Part shown: positions 26,892-34,599 of the stretch, piece after piece
Layout: every line of letters begins with the position of its first letter
How positions within the stretch are numbered: position 1 is the stretch's first letter
Source of the DNA: JAGTVG01 sp964389805
Lineage (GTDB): Bacteria > Bacteroidota > Bacteroidia > Cytophagales > Cyclobacteriaceae
Direction: 5' to 3'
DNA: 34,906 nucleotides
Assembly: GCA_964389805.1 (NCBI GenBank)
Contig: CAYMFU010000093.1
Location: 1-34,906, forward strand
Made by a program: the position numbers and the translations under genes
The notes under the pieces: model-generated
What the model was told of the DNA's origin: nothing
The model's input: only the letters and a program-made list of their open reading frames with translations
The model's database searches: none

Positions 26892-28784
26892 ATGGGACCT
26901 GAGCGTGTGAAAGAAATACTAAATAATATCAGTAAAGCCAAAATTGCTGTTTATGGAGATTTTTGTCTGGATGCATACTTGATCATGGATCCGCATGGCT
27001 CAGAGACCTCAGTTGAGACCGGGCTTAAAGCGGAGGCTGTACTGAAACATTATTATTCCCCTGGAGGGGCTTCAAACATCACTGCTAACCTGGCTGCTCT
27101 GAATCCGACAGAAATTCTTTCTATAGGTGTTCTTGGTGATGATATTTATGCTCGTGAATTGAAACTTCAACTTAATACGCTTGGTATAAATACGTCTCAT
27201 TTGATTTCTCAGAAGGAAGAATTTCACACATACGTGTTTACAAAAAGAATTCTATATGATGAAGAGGGACCCAGGATTGATTTTGGGACTAATAACCAGC
27301 GAAGTGAAGAAACGGATAGTCAATTGCTTGCTGCTATTGACTATGCACTTGAAAACTACGATGTTCTTATCTTCAATCAACAGGTACCCCGGAGTTTAAC
27401 CAACAGCAGGTTTATCGATGAGGCAAATATATTATTTAAGAAATATGAAGGAAAGACTGTTTTGCTTGACTCCAGGCATTATAATGATCGTTTCCAAAAT
27501 GTGAGTAGAAAAGTAAATGATGTAGAACTGGCCAGGCTATCCGGGAAGAAAAATGATTCGGAATTGCCGTCTTCTTTATCTAAGATAATTGAACAGGTGA
27601 AAAGCATTTTCAAGGGTAGGCCAATTTTTGTTACATGCGGAGAAAAGGGAATCATTAGCATAGATTCAGGTGGGATCTACCACGCTCCAGGGATTCAAAT
27701 ATTGAACAAACTGGACACCGTAGGCGCTGGGGATACTACAATAAGTGCTCTGGCTTGCTGCCTGGCGACTGGCTTAAGTACGGAAGAGGCGGCATCCTTT
27801 GCTAATCTTGCTGCAGCCATTACCGTCCAGAAACTATTTACTACTGGTACTGCAAATGCTCATGAAATTCTCGCTATAAGTAAGAATACTGACTACATAT
27901 TCAATCCTGATTTGGCTGTTGATCAGAGAAAGGCATACTATTTACCAGGAACTGATATAGAAATTTGTAATCGAAATATTATTGGCAACACGAAGGGAAT
28001 AAAGCATGTCGTGTTTGACCACGATGGAACATTAAGTATACTCCGGCAAGGTTGGGAAGAAATAATGAACAAGGTAATGGTCCGGGCGATTACTGGTAAT
28101 AAAAAGATGGATAATAGATTATCCGAAAAGATCCGGAGGCGGGTATCAGAATATATAGAATTGTCGACCGGAATTCAGACTATATTGCAAATGGAAAAGT
28201 TGGTGGACCTGGTAAAAGAGTTCAAACAAGTGCCTGAATCTGATATCCAGGATGAGTTTGGATATAAATCAATATATCTTAAGCAGTTAATGCATTCGGT
28301 AAATGAACGATTAAGAAATATCGCCGAGGGGAAAATCGGAAAAGATCAATACCGGATTAAAGGTTCAATTGATTTCCTGACGCAATTGAAGAAATATGGT
28401 GTTCAATTATACCTGGCAAGTGGCACTGATAAGAAAGATGTTTTGAATGAAGCCAAAATAATGGGATATGCAGATCTTTTTGAAGGTGAAATCTACGGAT
28501 CGCTTGATGATGTCAACAAATATTCCAAGAAAATGGTAATCGAGTCAATAATACAGGTAAACGGATTAAAAGAATTTGAATTTGCTGTGATTGGGGATGG
28601 ACCAGTAGAAATAAGAGAAGGGGAGAAAAAAATGGGCATAACCATGGGCGTAGCATCAGATGAGAAAAGGGGATATGGATTAGACAAAGATAAACGCACT
28701 AAACTCATTAATGCCGGTGCAGATATCATCATTCCTGATTTTTCGGAATACAAAGCGTTGTTGGTTTTATTGTTTGGTGAATGA
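26892..28784 (+). CDS. PfkB-family sugar kinase fused to HAD-family phosphatase
   Basis: 630 residues with two domains. Residues 1 to about 335 are a PfkB/ribokinase fold closest in look to the HldE/RfaE kinase part: KIAVYGDFCLDAYL (17-30), SPGGASNITANLAAL (56-70) and the catalytic DTVGAGDTT (275-283) with Asp 281 as base. Residues about 365-630 are a HAD hydrolase: VVFDHDGTL (373-381) with nucleophile Asp 376 and Asp 378, motif II LASGTD (508-513) and motif IV VIGDGPVEI (566-574). All catalytic residues of both appear intact. A kinase and a phosphatase in one chain suggests phosphoryl transfer around a sugar phosphate or a heptose-like route; substrate unknown. Sandwiched between epimerase and symporter genes. 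Confidence 0.9.
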   Translation: MGPERVKEILNNISKAKIAVYGDFCLDAYLIMDPHGSETSVETGLKAEAVLKHYYSPGGASNITANLAALNPTEILSIGVLGDDIYARELKLQLNTLGINTSHLISQKEEFHTYVFTKRILYDEEGPRIDFGTNNQRSEETDSQLLAAIDYALENYDVLIFNQQVPRSLTNSRFIDEANILFKKYEGKTVLLDSRHYNDRFQNVSRKVNDVELARLSGKKNDSELPSSLSKIIEQVKSIFKGRPIFVTCGEKGIISIDSGGIYHAPGIQILNKLDTVGAGDTTISALACCLATGLSTEEAASFANLAAAITVQKLFTTGTANAHEILAISKNTDYIFNPDLAVDQRKAYYLPGTDIEICNRNIIGNTKGIKHVVFDHDGTLSILRQGWEEIMNKVMVRAITGNKKMDNRLSEKIRRRVSEYIELSTGIQTILQMEKLVDLVKEFKQVPESDIQDEFGYKSIYLKQLMHSVNERLRNIAEGKIGKDQYRIKGSIDFLTQLKKYGVQLYLASGTDKKDVLNEAKIMGYADLFEGEIYGSLDDVNKYSKKMVIESIIQVNGLKEFEFAVIGDGPVEIREGEKKMGITMGVASDEKRGYGLDKDKRTKLINAGADIIIPDFSEYKALLVLLFGE

Positions 28785-28797
28785 ATACCTATTATTA

Positions 28798-30408
28798 ATG
28801 AGGATAGAGTTAACTTATATTGATTGGATTGTTGTAGCCATTTTATTATTGGGGAGCCTTACTTTAGGACTATATATTGCCTACAGGTCTAAAGCGGGTC
28901 AGAATAGCACCAATTTTTTCCTTGGAGGACGAAAAATCCCATGGCCTGTTGTCGGGGCTTCATTATTCGCAACCAATATTGGTGCAGAACACCTCGTTGG
29001 ATTATCAGGTGATGCATATCGCTATGGATTAAGTGCAGGATCAGTCGAACTTACTACAGCCATTACTCTTGGCTTTGGGTGTGCTATTTTATTTCCCTAC
29101 TATTTAAAAAATAAGATCTTTACAATCCCTGAATTTCTTGAACTAAGATATAACCGGGTCGCCAGATTATTCTTTTCCGGATTAATGCTGGTCATCAGTA
29201 TTATGACTAAAATGGCATTTACACTTTATGCAGGTGCCTTGGTTCTGAACAGCATCCTGGGATGGGATGTTATGTCCACGGTAATACTGATCGGTGTGGT
29301 GACTGCCATATTTACCATTATCGGTGGCTTTACGGCTGTCGCATATACAGACTCTATACAAGCCTTTCTAATGATAGTTGGATGTAGTATAATGTTATTT
29401 CTGGGCCTTGAAAAAGTGGGAGGATGGCAGATGCTTATAGAAAAAGTGCCTGAGGCTATGCATGTTGGTAAGCCCTATGATGATCCGGTCTATCCCTTCT
29501 GGGGTATACTTGCCACCGCCTTTTATGCTGGTATTTTTTATTGGGGAATTGATCAGGTGAATGTGCAGCGAGTATTAGCTGCCCAGGATTTAAAGCATGC
29601 CCGGTGGGGTGCCATGTTTGCCACCCTACTTAAGCTTTTGCCTATTTTTATTTTTGCTGTTCCAGGTTTGATCGCGCTTGCTCTCTTTCCTGGCATGGAT
29701 GATACGGAAAGTAAACAGACTTTCGTTTTATTGCTTAATAATCTGTTGCCATCAGGATTAAGAGGAGTGGTTCTTGCTGCATTACTTGCTGCATTAATCT
29801 CATCCATTATCGCTGTGATGAATTCCGTTTCTACCTTGACCGTTAGAGATTTTATATTAGAGCTTCGACCAAAAACTTCAGAGAAATACCAGGTGCTGGC
29901 TGGTCGCGTGGTGATCATAATTGCTACCTTGTTAGGCCTTGCTGCTACCTGGCTGATTTATAGATCAGAAGAAGGATTGTATAAATATTTACAGACTATT
30001 ACAGCCTATCTTGTATTTCCGGTATTTCCAGCCATAATTTTTGGGATCATAAGTAAGAAGGTTACATTAAAAGGTGCGTATTTCTCAGTTTTAGCAGGCG
30101 TAGTTTTGGCAACAATTTTTGTCATTGATCAATTAATAGGACCGGAATCAGGTAATCAGATTTTTCCTTTTTTGCATTATAAATTAACCCTGAATTTTGG
30201 ATACAGGGGATTATGGGGAACAATACTGATAATAGGAGTTCTTTTCGGCGTATCATATTTTACTCCCAGGACTGATCCCGGCAAGCTGGAAAAAACAACC
30301 ATCAATTGGAAGGAGAAGATTCGTCCAATAAGGAAGTTGAATGACTGGCGTTTGATCTGGTTCATATTGGCTCTGCTGACTGTTTTGATCTATATTTGGC
30401 TATGGTGA
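28798..30408 (+). CDS. Sodium/solute symporter (SSS family, SGLT-like sugar transporter)
   Basis: 536 residues from ATG 28798; the longer frame from 28711 overlaps the kinase gene and lacks sense. Around 14 TM helices are apparent. SGLT hallmarks are FFLGGRKIPWPVVGASLFATNIGAEHLVGL near the start, WGIDQVNVQRVLAAQDLKHARWGAMFAT in the middle, and a late AALLAALISSIIAVMNSVSTL. It couples inward sodium flow to uptake of a sugar, presumably the substrate of the epimerase and kinases in the same operon. It starts 13 bases after the kinase-phosphatase stop. Confidence 0.93.
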   Translation: MRIELTYIDWIVVAILLLGSLTLGLYIAYRSKAGQNSTNFFLGGRKIPWPVVGASLFATNIGAEHLVGLSGDAYRYGLSAGSVELTTAITLGFGCAILFPYYLKNKIFTIPEFLELRYNRVARLFFSGLMLVISIMTKMAFTLYAGALVLNSILGWDVMSTVILIGVVTAIFTIIGGFTAVAYTDSIQAFLMIVGCSIMLFLGLEKVGGWQMLIEKVPEAMHVGKPYDDPVYPFWGILATAFYAGIFYWGIDQVNVQRVLAAQDLKHARWGAMFATLLKLLPIFIFAVPGLIALALFPGMDDTESKQTFVLLLNNLLPSGLRGVVLAALLAALISSIIAVMNSVSTLTVRDFILELRPKTSEKYQVLAGRVVIIIATLLGLAATWLIYRSEEGLYKYLQTITAYLVFPVFPAIIFGIISKKVTLKGAYFSVLAGVVLATIFVIDQLIGPESGNQIFPFLHYKLTLNFGYRGLWGTILIIGVLFGVSYFTPRTDPGKLEKTTINWKEKIRPIRKLNDWRLIWFILALLTVLIYIWLW

Positions 30409-30443
30409 TAAAATATTGTTAATAAAAACTCACGGAGAAATTG

Positions 30444-30451
30444 TAGTTTTG
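30444..30451 (+). promoter_or_regulatory. Probable -7 box upstream of the ROK gene
   Basis: TAGTTTTG matches TAnnTTTG fully and lies 63 bases before ATG 30514, in the 105-base gap after the symporter gene. This would let the ROK gene be expressed separately from the rest. An upstream TTG (30416-30418) is a little far, at 25 bases. Confidence 0.4.
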
Positions 30452-30513
30452 TGTGGTTTATTCAGATCAAATTAGATTTTTTAACCGTTTTTTAATTTTT
30501 ACAGGAATAGAAT

Positions 30514-31356
30514 ATGACTAAAAAAAAACTCATCGGTATTGACCTGGGTGGAACCAATGTAAGGGCTGCTCATATAAGCTCAGAGGGTATAGAAAAGATG
30601 GATACGGAGGCTGTTATCTCAAAAGGATCCGTTCAGGACGTACTGGAACAGATGTATGGATTAATTGACCGCATCGGTACCCAAAACATTGAAGGAATTG
30701 GATTAGGCGTGCCCGGACCAGTGGATGAAGATAAAGGAATTGTATTTGAACTGATCAATATTCCGGCCTGGAAAAGAGTAGAAGTAAAAAGCTTGTTTGA
30801 GGAAAGGTATAAAATTCCAGTTAAAGTCCAGAATGATGCCAATTGTTTTGCCGTTGCTGAAAAGTTTTATGGGAAAGGGCGGGAAAGCCAATCATTTATT
30901 GGTTTGATTGTCGGTACAGGCATGGCCGGAGGCATTTTTATTAATAGCCAGTTGTATACCGGGCCGAACAGCATGGCAGGAGAGTTTGGTATGATGAAAT
31001 ACCTCGATAAATTCTATGAATATTACAGTTGTGGACAGTTTTTTAGTAATGTACATGGAATTTCCGGAAAGGAAGCTTATGATAGAGCCCAAGCTGGAGA
31101 AACGGAAGCAATAGCTATGTGGAAAGAATTTGGGAAACATCTGGGAACAGCAATCGAAGCTATTCTGTATGCATATGATCCCGAGAAAATAATCCTAGGT
31201 GGCTCTGTGGGCCAATCCCTTTCTTTATATGAAGACTATTTATGGGCTGTCCTGGATGATTTCGCGTTTAAAAACTCCTTGAAAAATTTAAAGATAGAAG
31301 CCTCGGAACTTGATAATCCTGGATTGTTGGGAGCAGCAGCACTACACTATTTATAG
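30514..31356 (+). CDS. ROK-family sugar kinase-like protein lacking the zinc site
   Basis: 280 residues, no DNA-binding N-domain, so of the kinase type. The ASKHA phosphate loop is IGIDLGGTNVRAA (7-19), followed by GLGVPGPVDEDKG (63-75), QNDANCFAVAEKF (106-118) and VGTGMAGG (133-140). Canonical ROK kinases then have GExGH and a CxCGxxGCxE zinc motif. Here GEFGMM (156-161) has Met at the zinc/substrate histidine position, and YYSCGQFFS keeps only one cysteine. The catalytic Asp 108 is present. It may phosphorylate an atypical sugar, or sense rather than phosphorylate. Fourth gene of the epimerase/kinase/symporter cluster, 105 bases after the symporter. Confidence 0.9.
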   Translation: MTKKKLIGIDLGGTNVRAAHISSEGIEKMDTEAVISKGSVQDVLEQMYGLIDRIGTQNIEGIGLGVPGPVDEDKGIVFELINIPAWKRVEVKSLFEERYKIPVKVQNDANCFAVAEKFYGKGRESQSFIGLIVGTGMAGGIFINSQLYTGPNSMAGEFGMMKYLDKFYEYYSCGQFFSNVHGISGKEAYDRAQAGETEAIAMWKEFGKHLGTAIEAILYAYDPEKIILGGSVGQSLSLYEDYLWAVLDDFAFKNSLKNLKIEASELDNPGLLGAAALHYL

Positions 31357-31431
31357 ATTCAGTAATTCATGTATCGAAGAACCTGAATAAAGTTTCTGAT
31401 AGCTCCTTGAAAGAATAAGAATCACGTAAAA

Positions 31432-31640
31432 TCATCTGTTTTCAACCTGGATTTTGTAAACGATGGCCATATCATGCAGTGCCTCCCCTGGAAGACTGAT
31501 TGAAAACCTTCATCTTCCTGGTTCCATGTTATCTTTTCTTTACACCCCAACAATATAACATCGTTTAAGGTAAGATCCTGATCCTTAAATGTAGTAAATA
31601 GTATTTCCTTTTTATCTTCAGACCAGCCTAAAATATCAGA
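31432..31640 (-). pseudogene. Decayed C-terminus of an alpha-L-fucosidase (GH29-like), frameshifted
   Basis: On the minus strand a frame reads DILGWSEDKKEILFTTF, then NDVILLGCKEKITWNQEDEGF up to about 31504; after loss of one base there the next frame continues ISLPGEALHDMAIVYKIQV and stops at TGA 31432. Together they match the C-terminal beta domain of GH29 alpha-L-fucosidases, where the pattern is LGWP, LLGxxxKLxWxQxxEGLxxxLP and AxVxKI. The break lies in a T-run (four T where five would keep frame). Upstream the frame hits a stop at about 31644 and no catalytic domain exists in the window, so this is a remnant rather than a gene with one sequencing error. Domain recognition is from memory. 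Confidence 0.5.
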
Positions 31641-31688
31641 GTCTCACTCCAAATCGGTCTGCAACGGAAATGGGATGGACTCTGATAT
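31633..31688. repeat. 11-bp perfect inverted repeat abutting the fucosidase remnant
   Basis: ATATCAGAGTC (31633-31643) and GACTCTGATAT (31678-31688) are perfectly complementary with a 34-base loop. It sits at the broken edge of the fucosidase remnant. It could be a rearrangement scar, a hairpin acting as terminator or part of a small mobile element; there is no T-run. Confidence 0.45.
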
Positions 31689-31782
31689 ATGAATTATGGA
31701 CTTGTTTAACACATTTAAAAAATACTAAATCGTAATTTCAGTGATCATTCAAGTGAATAAATAGAAATACATAGCTGCGCGA

Positions 31783-32613
31783 CTATCCGGATATTTCAAT
31801 ATCCTGCGCAATAGTTTTATTTTTTTCCTCCGTGGAATATATAATATCTTCTATCATTTCCTTTTCTTTCGATATAGCTTTCCGCTTGATAATAGTGTAT
31901 TCCGGTACGTTGATATCATCAAACCACTCTCCCCATCGATCCATAATCCGATCCCATTCCAAATCTTTGTCACGTGGTGCTGCTTCCACTAGCACCACAT
32001 GCAGATCTGGAAACAGTGCGTTCACAGGTTGCAATTTATTTGGATTTTTACCAACAATGGGATATCCATCGGTGAGGATGAAGAGGTAATTCTTTGTAAG
32101 TGTATCTGATACATAGTCATATCTCAAATCTTCATAGAAATATTTCCAGATGTCAGCACCATAATAATCCTCCGGATCAGGACTGAACATTGCCATGTTA
32201 TACAGGGTATCAAGATTAGCCAGATATTGTACCCGTCTTTCATCTTCCTGTGATTTTCTGTACACAATTTTGATGTTATCCATATTGACGTATAGCCGAT
32301 CTTCAAATACATCAGCGGGTAGATTAGCTCCCTTTTGTGGTGCAATTACTACCTTGATTTCATCTCTGGATTTTATGTATAGGTTTTCCTTTACATTCTT
32401 TTCAAACAAATTGTATATATGGCGGATTATCTCTTTATCCCGCTGCAGCTGATCGGGTTGCACAATGATTCTGTCCGATAGATCAAGAAGAACAATGAAA
32501 TTATTTTTCATTCGCATCTTGCCTGATTCCTTAGGTGCAGGCGGTGTGCATGTTACCATACTGAATATAATCAGACATGATACTATTATCGATAAATATT
32601 CTCTCGTTTTCAT
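31783..32613 (-). CDS. VWA-like lipoprotein of unknown function
   Basis: 276 residues. Signal with hydrophobic core ends in a lipobox-like MVTC (Cys 22) followed by TPPAPKES, so a lipoprotein is likely. FIVLLDLSDRII (about 39-50) resembles the first strand and MIDAS loop of a von Willebrand A domain, although the third metal residue is Asp where Ser is usual (DxSD). FILTDGYPIV (about 187-196) matches the later TDG strand. Between them is a DYYGADIWKYFYEDL stretch. Such a domain would bind a partner protein or metal. It follows the coiled-coil membrane gene by 26 bases and is probably co-transcribed with it. Confidence 0.8.
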   Translation of the reverse strand: MKTREYLSIIVSCLIIFSMVTCTPPAPKESGKMRMKNNFIVLLDLSDRIIVQPDQLQRDKEIIRHIYNLFEKNVKENLYIKSRDEIKVVIAPQKGANLPADVFEDRLYVNMDNIKIVYRKSQEDERRVQYLANLDTLYNMAMFSPDPEDYYGADIWKYFYEDLRYDYVSDTLTKNYLFILTDGYPIVGKNPNKLQPVNALFPDLHVVLVEAAPRDKDLEWDRIMDRWGEWFDDINVPEYTIIKRKAISKEKEMIEDIIYSTEEKNKTIAQDIEISG

Positions 32614-32639
32614 AAGATTAATATTATGATATGTTGATA

Positions 32640-33833
32640 CTAGGCTTTTTTACTAATGACCTTCACGATACCAGGCCTTATGCCATGTTTTTCTTCAAAT
32701 TCCTTCTTTTCCTGAAGGCAGAGGTCCTTAACAACCTTCATGCCTGCTGGTGATAAATAAGATATCCAGCCTGTAGAAAATTGGTCAATATATTTTTGAA
32801 GATTTCCAAACATTACTGTGCTGATATCCTCTCTTAGTTGATGGATCTTTTCACTGATTTCGACATTTGAAGTCTTCTTTTCTTCAAGGCTGAGAACATC
32901 CTTTTTTAGATGTTTCATTATCTTTTTGATGTTTCGAGGTATTTGTCCTTTCTCCCATTCCCTTAAAAGAGAATCCAGAAGAATACTCCAGATTATATAA
33001 ACAAGGAATCCTAAGAATAGAATGATATAGAAAGTAGAACTCATGCTCCAACTTACCGTACTTAATCCCATAAGTTCCTTCGCCATTTCTGTGTTATTGT
33101 GTATGATCAATGCCAACAGAAAATCTACGGTAAAAGTAACTGCTATCAGAAGTCCTAGAAATACATATTTGGCTTTATGACTCATCTCAATTATTACGTG
33201 AAAGGCCCATCCGAATGCGTAAAAAATGAATGGAACAAGAAACAACAGAAAATTATATGAAATAGCTTCATTTAATTCATATGGCCCTGGCATGATGCTT
33301 CCTGTACCTATGCCTTGTGCAATATTGTCTGCCAAGGCTTCAAAGTCGGTGTATAGTGCCTTATAAGCTGCAGAAACATAGAAAAAGAACAAATATCCAG
33401 TGAGCATAACCAAAATAAACAGGTTTATGCTGAATTTGAATAGACTGAATGTTTCGTTTTTAGCCGATTCGGGATCTTCGTCGTTTCTTTCCTTCAGGTC
33501 AAGAAGTTTCTGGTTATATTCCTCAATTTTCTTTTTCTTATCCAGGATCTCTTTGTCAAATTTTTTGTTAGCCTTTTCAATATCCTGTTCCTGCTTTCCC
33601 AACCTTGTGATTTCAGCGCGTTTCTCAATCTTTTCCTCTTCAGATACACCATTATAATCTTCTGCAACAAGGTCTCCATTCATGATCCTTTTCAGGAAGG
33701 ATTGATAAATTTTTGGGTCTCCCTTTACATTGCCGGATTTTTCATAGCCGAAGTCAGAAAGGTTAATCCTTTCCACTTGATAATTGATTTCTTTGTTACG
33801 CTCTTGTTTTGTGCGTTCTTTTAGTTCTTCCAT
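32640..33833 (-). CDS. Coiled-coil membrane protein of unknown function
   Basis: 397 residues. Residues 1-125 are highly charged; 65-115 form a probable coiled coil (KKFDKEILDKKKKIEEYNQK). Four TM helices follow, near 132-155, 190-213, 221-244 and 262-287, with a short extracytoplasmic loop at 156-188. After the last helix comes a basic, coiled-coil-prone cytoplasmic tail ending in VIKVISKKA. No family recognised; the arrangement recalls proteins that couple a cytoplasmic assembly to a membrane pore, but no MotA/ExbB or other signature is visible. It is first in a two-gene unit with the VWA-like lipoprotein. Confidence 0.8.
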   Translation of the reverse strand: MEELKERTKQERNKEINYQVERINLSDFGYEKSGNVKGDPKIYQSFLKRIMNGDLVAEDYNGVSEEEKIEKRAEITRLGKQEQDIEKANKKFDKEILDKKKKIEEYNQKLLDLKERNDEDPESAKNETFSLFKFSINLFILVMLTGYLFFFYVSAAYKALYTDFEALADNIAQGIGTGSIMPGPYELNEAISYNFLLFLVPFIFYAFGWAFHVIIEMSHKAKYVFLGLLIAVTFTVDFLLALIIHNNTEMAKELMGLSTVSWSMSSTFYIILFLGFLVYIIWSILLDSLLREWEKGQIPRNIKKIMKHLKKDVLSLEEKKTSNVEISEKIHQLREDISTVMFGNLQKYIDQFSTGWISYLSPAGMKVVKDLCLQEKKEFEEKHGIRPGIVKVISKKA

Positions 33834-34183
33834 AATTCATAGAATTTGATCCAAATGAACAAAATTTTATTCAGTAAAATGGATGGTAAGAATTGGTTTT
33901 GTTACGCATGTAAGTTCAGTGCATTTTTACACGTAAATAAAAAAGACCAGAATTCGTACAGGGTGGAAAATCAATGTTTTTTTGCTTCCAGATATTTTTT
34001 TCATCCCATGTAAAGAAATGAAAAGTACATCGATCTGAACAAATTTTATATATTTTAGGACGCACTAATAGAAATGAGAGGTTTCTTAACTGATTTAATT
34101 CCATTAGTTTGAATGAGACGTAGAAATCCTGCCTAAGCGGAACTGAACATAAAAATTGGTAATGAATTATAAAAATTAATGAC
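33834..34183. other. Gene-poor stretch upstream of the coiled-coil gene
   Basis: 350 bases, AT-rich. A 62-codon minus frame at 33916-34104 has odd composition (clustered Cys, Phe, Trp) and no context, so I treat it as chance. A TAAAATTTTG string about 25 bases upstream of 33833 is close to a -7 box on the minus strand, but not convincing. Nothing else recognised. Confidence 0.4.
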
Positions 34184-34378
34184 CTACATTTGCCTGCAAG
34201 CTTCGATCACGTTTTTGTTGACCCTTTTCAATTCCATGAGTTTTATAACTGATTCTTTTTCCTTCTGAGCAAAGTCTTCCAGAAACTCGATCATCTCAGC
34301 AATCGTCAGATTATAGAACTTCTTAGGTTGGTGGATGTATTTTATTCCCTTCTTCAATAAATACTCTTGTGCTTTCAT
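34184..34378 (-). CDS. Small charged protein of unknown function
   Basis: 64 residues from an ATG at 34378. MKAQEYLLKKGIKYIHQ, a middle LTIAEMIEFLEDFAQKEKE helix and a C-terminal KLMELKRVNKNVIEACRQM suggest a helical soluble protein. The composition is coding-like. No family assigned; such short proteins occur near mobile genes, and an IS481-type transposase lies about 240 bases upstream. Confidence 0.5.
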   Translation of the reverse strand: MKAQEYLLKKGIKYIHQPKKFYNLTIAEMIEFLEDFAQKEKESVIKLMELKRVNKNVIEACRQM

Positions 34379-34599
34379 GTCTCCACAATTTTCATTCTAA
34401 TAATAAAGACGTTGAATATACCCAATTGTTGCTCAAAATTTTAATAAAATGTCGGTATTCTGATAAATAATGCAATTTATGTAAGAATATTAAGAAATAC
34501 TTGTGCGATTTTTAGAGGCGTATTTTCAAGGTATTTATGTCATCTTCAATAAGTCCATGTTTTTCAGAATATAATATAATCTCCCAGAATTTTACAGAT

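Noticed and set aside
26892..28784. HldE-type heptose bisphosphate kinase/adenylyltransferase
   Set aside because: The second half is a HAD phosphatase, not a nucleotidyltransferase; only the kinase half resembles HldE.
31633..31688. Integron-type attC site
   Set aside because: The inverted repeat lacks the conserved core sites of attC, and no integrase or cassette array is present.
33916..34104. 62-codon frame upstream of the coiled-coil gene
   Set aside because: Composition is unlike neighbouring proteins and no context supports it; probably a chance frame in AT-rich sequence.
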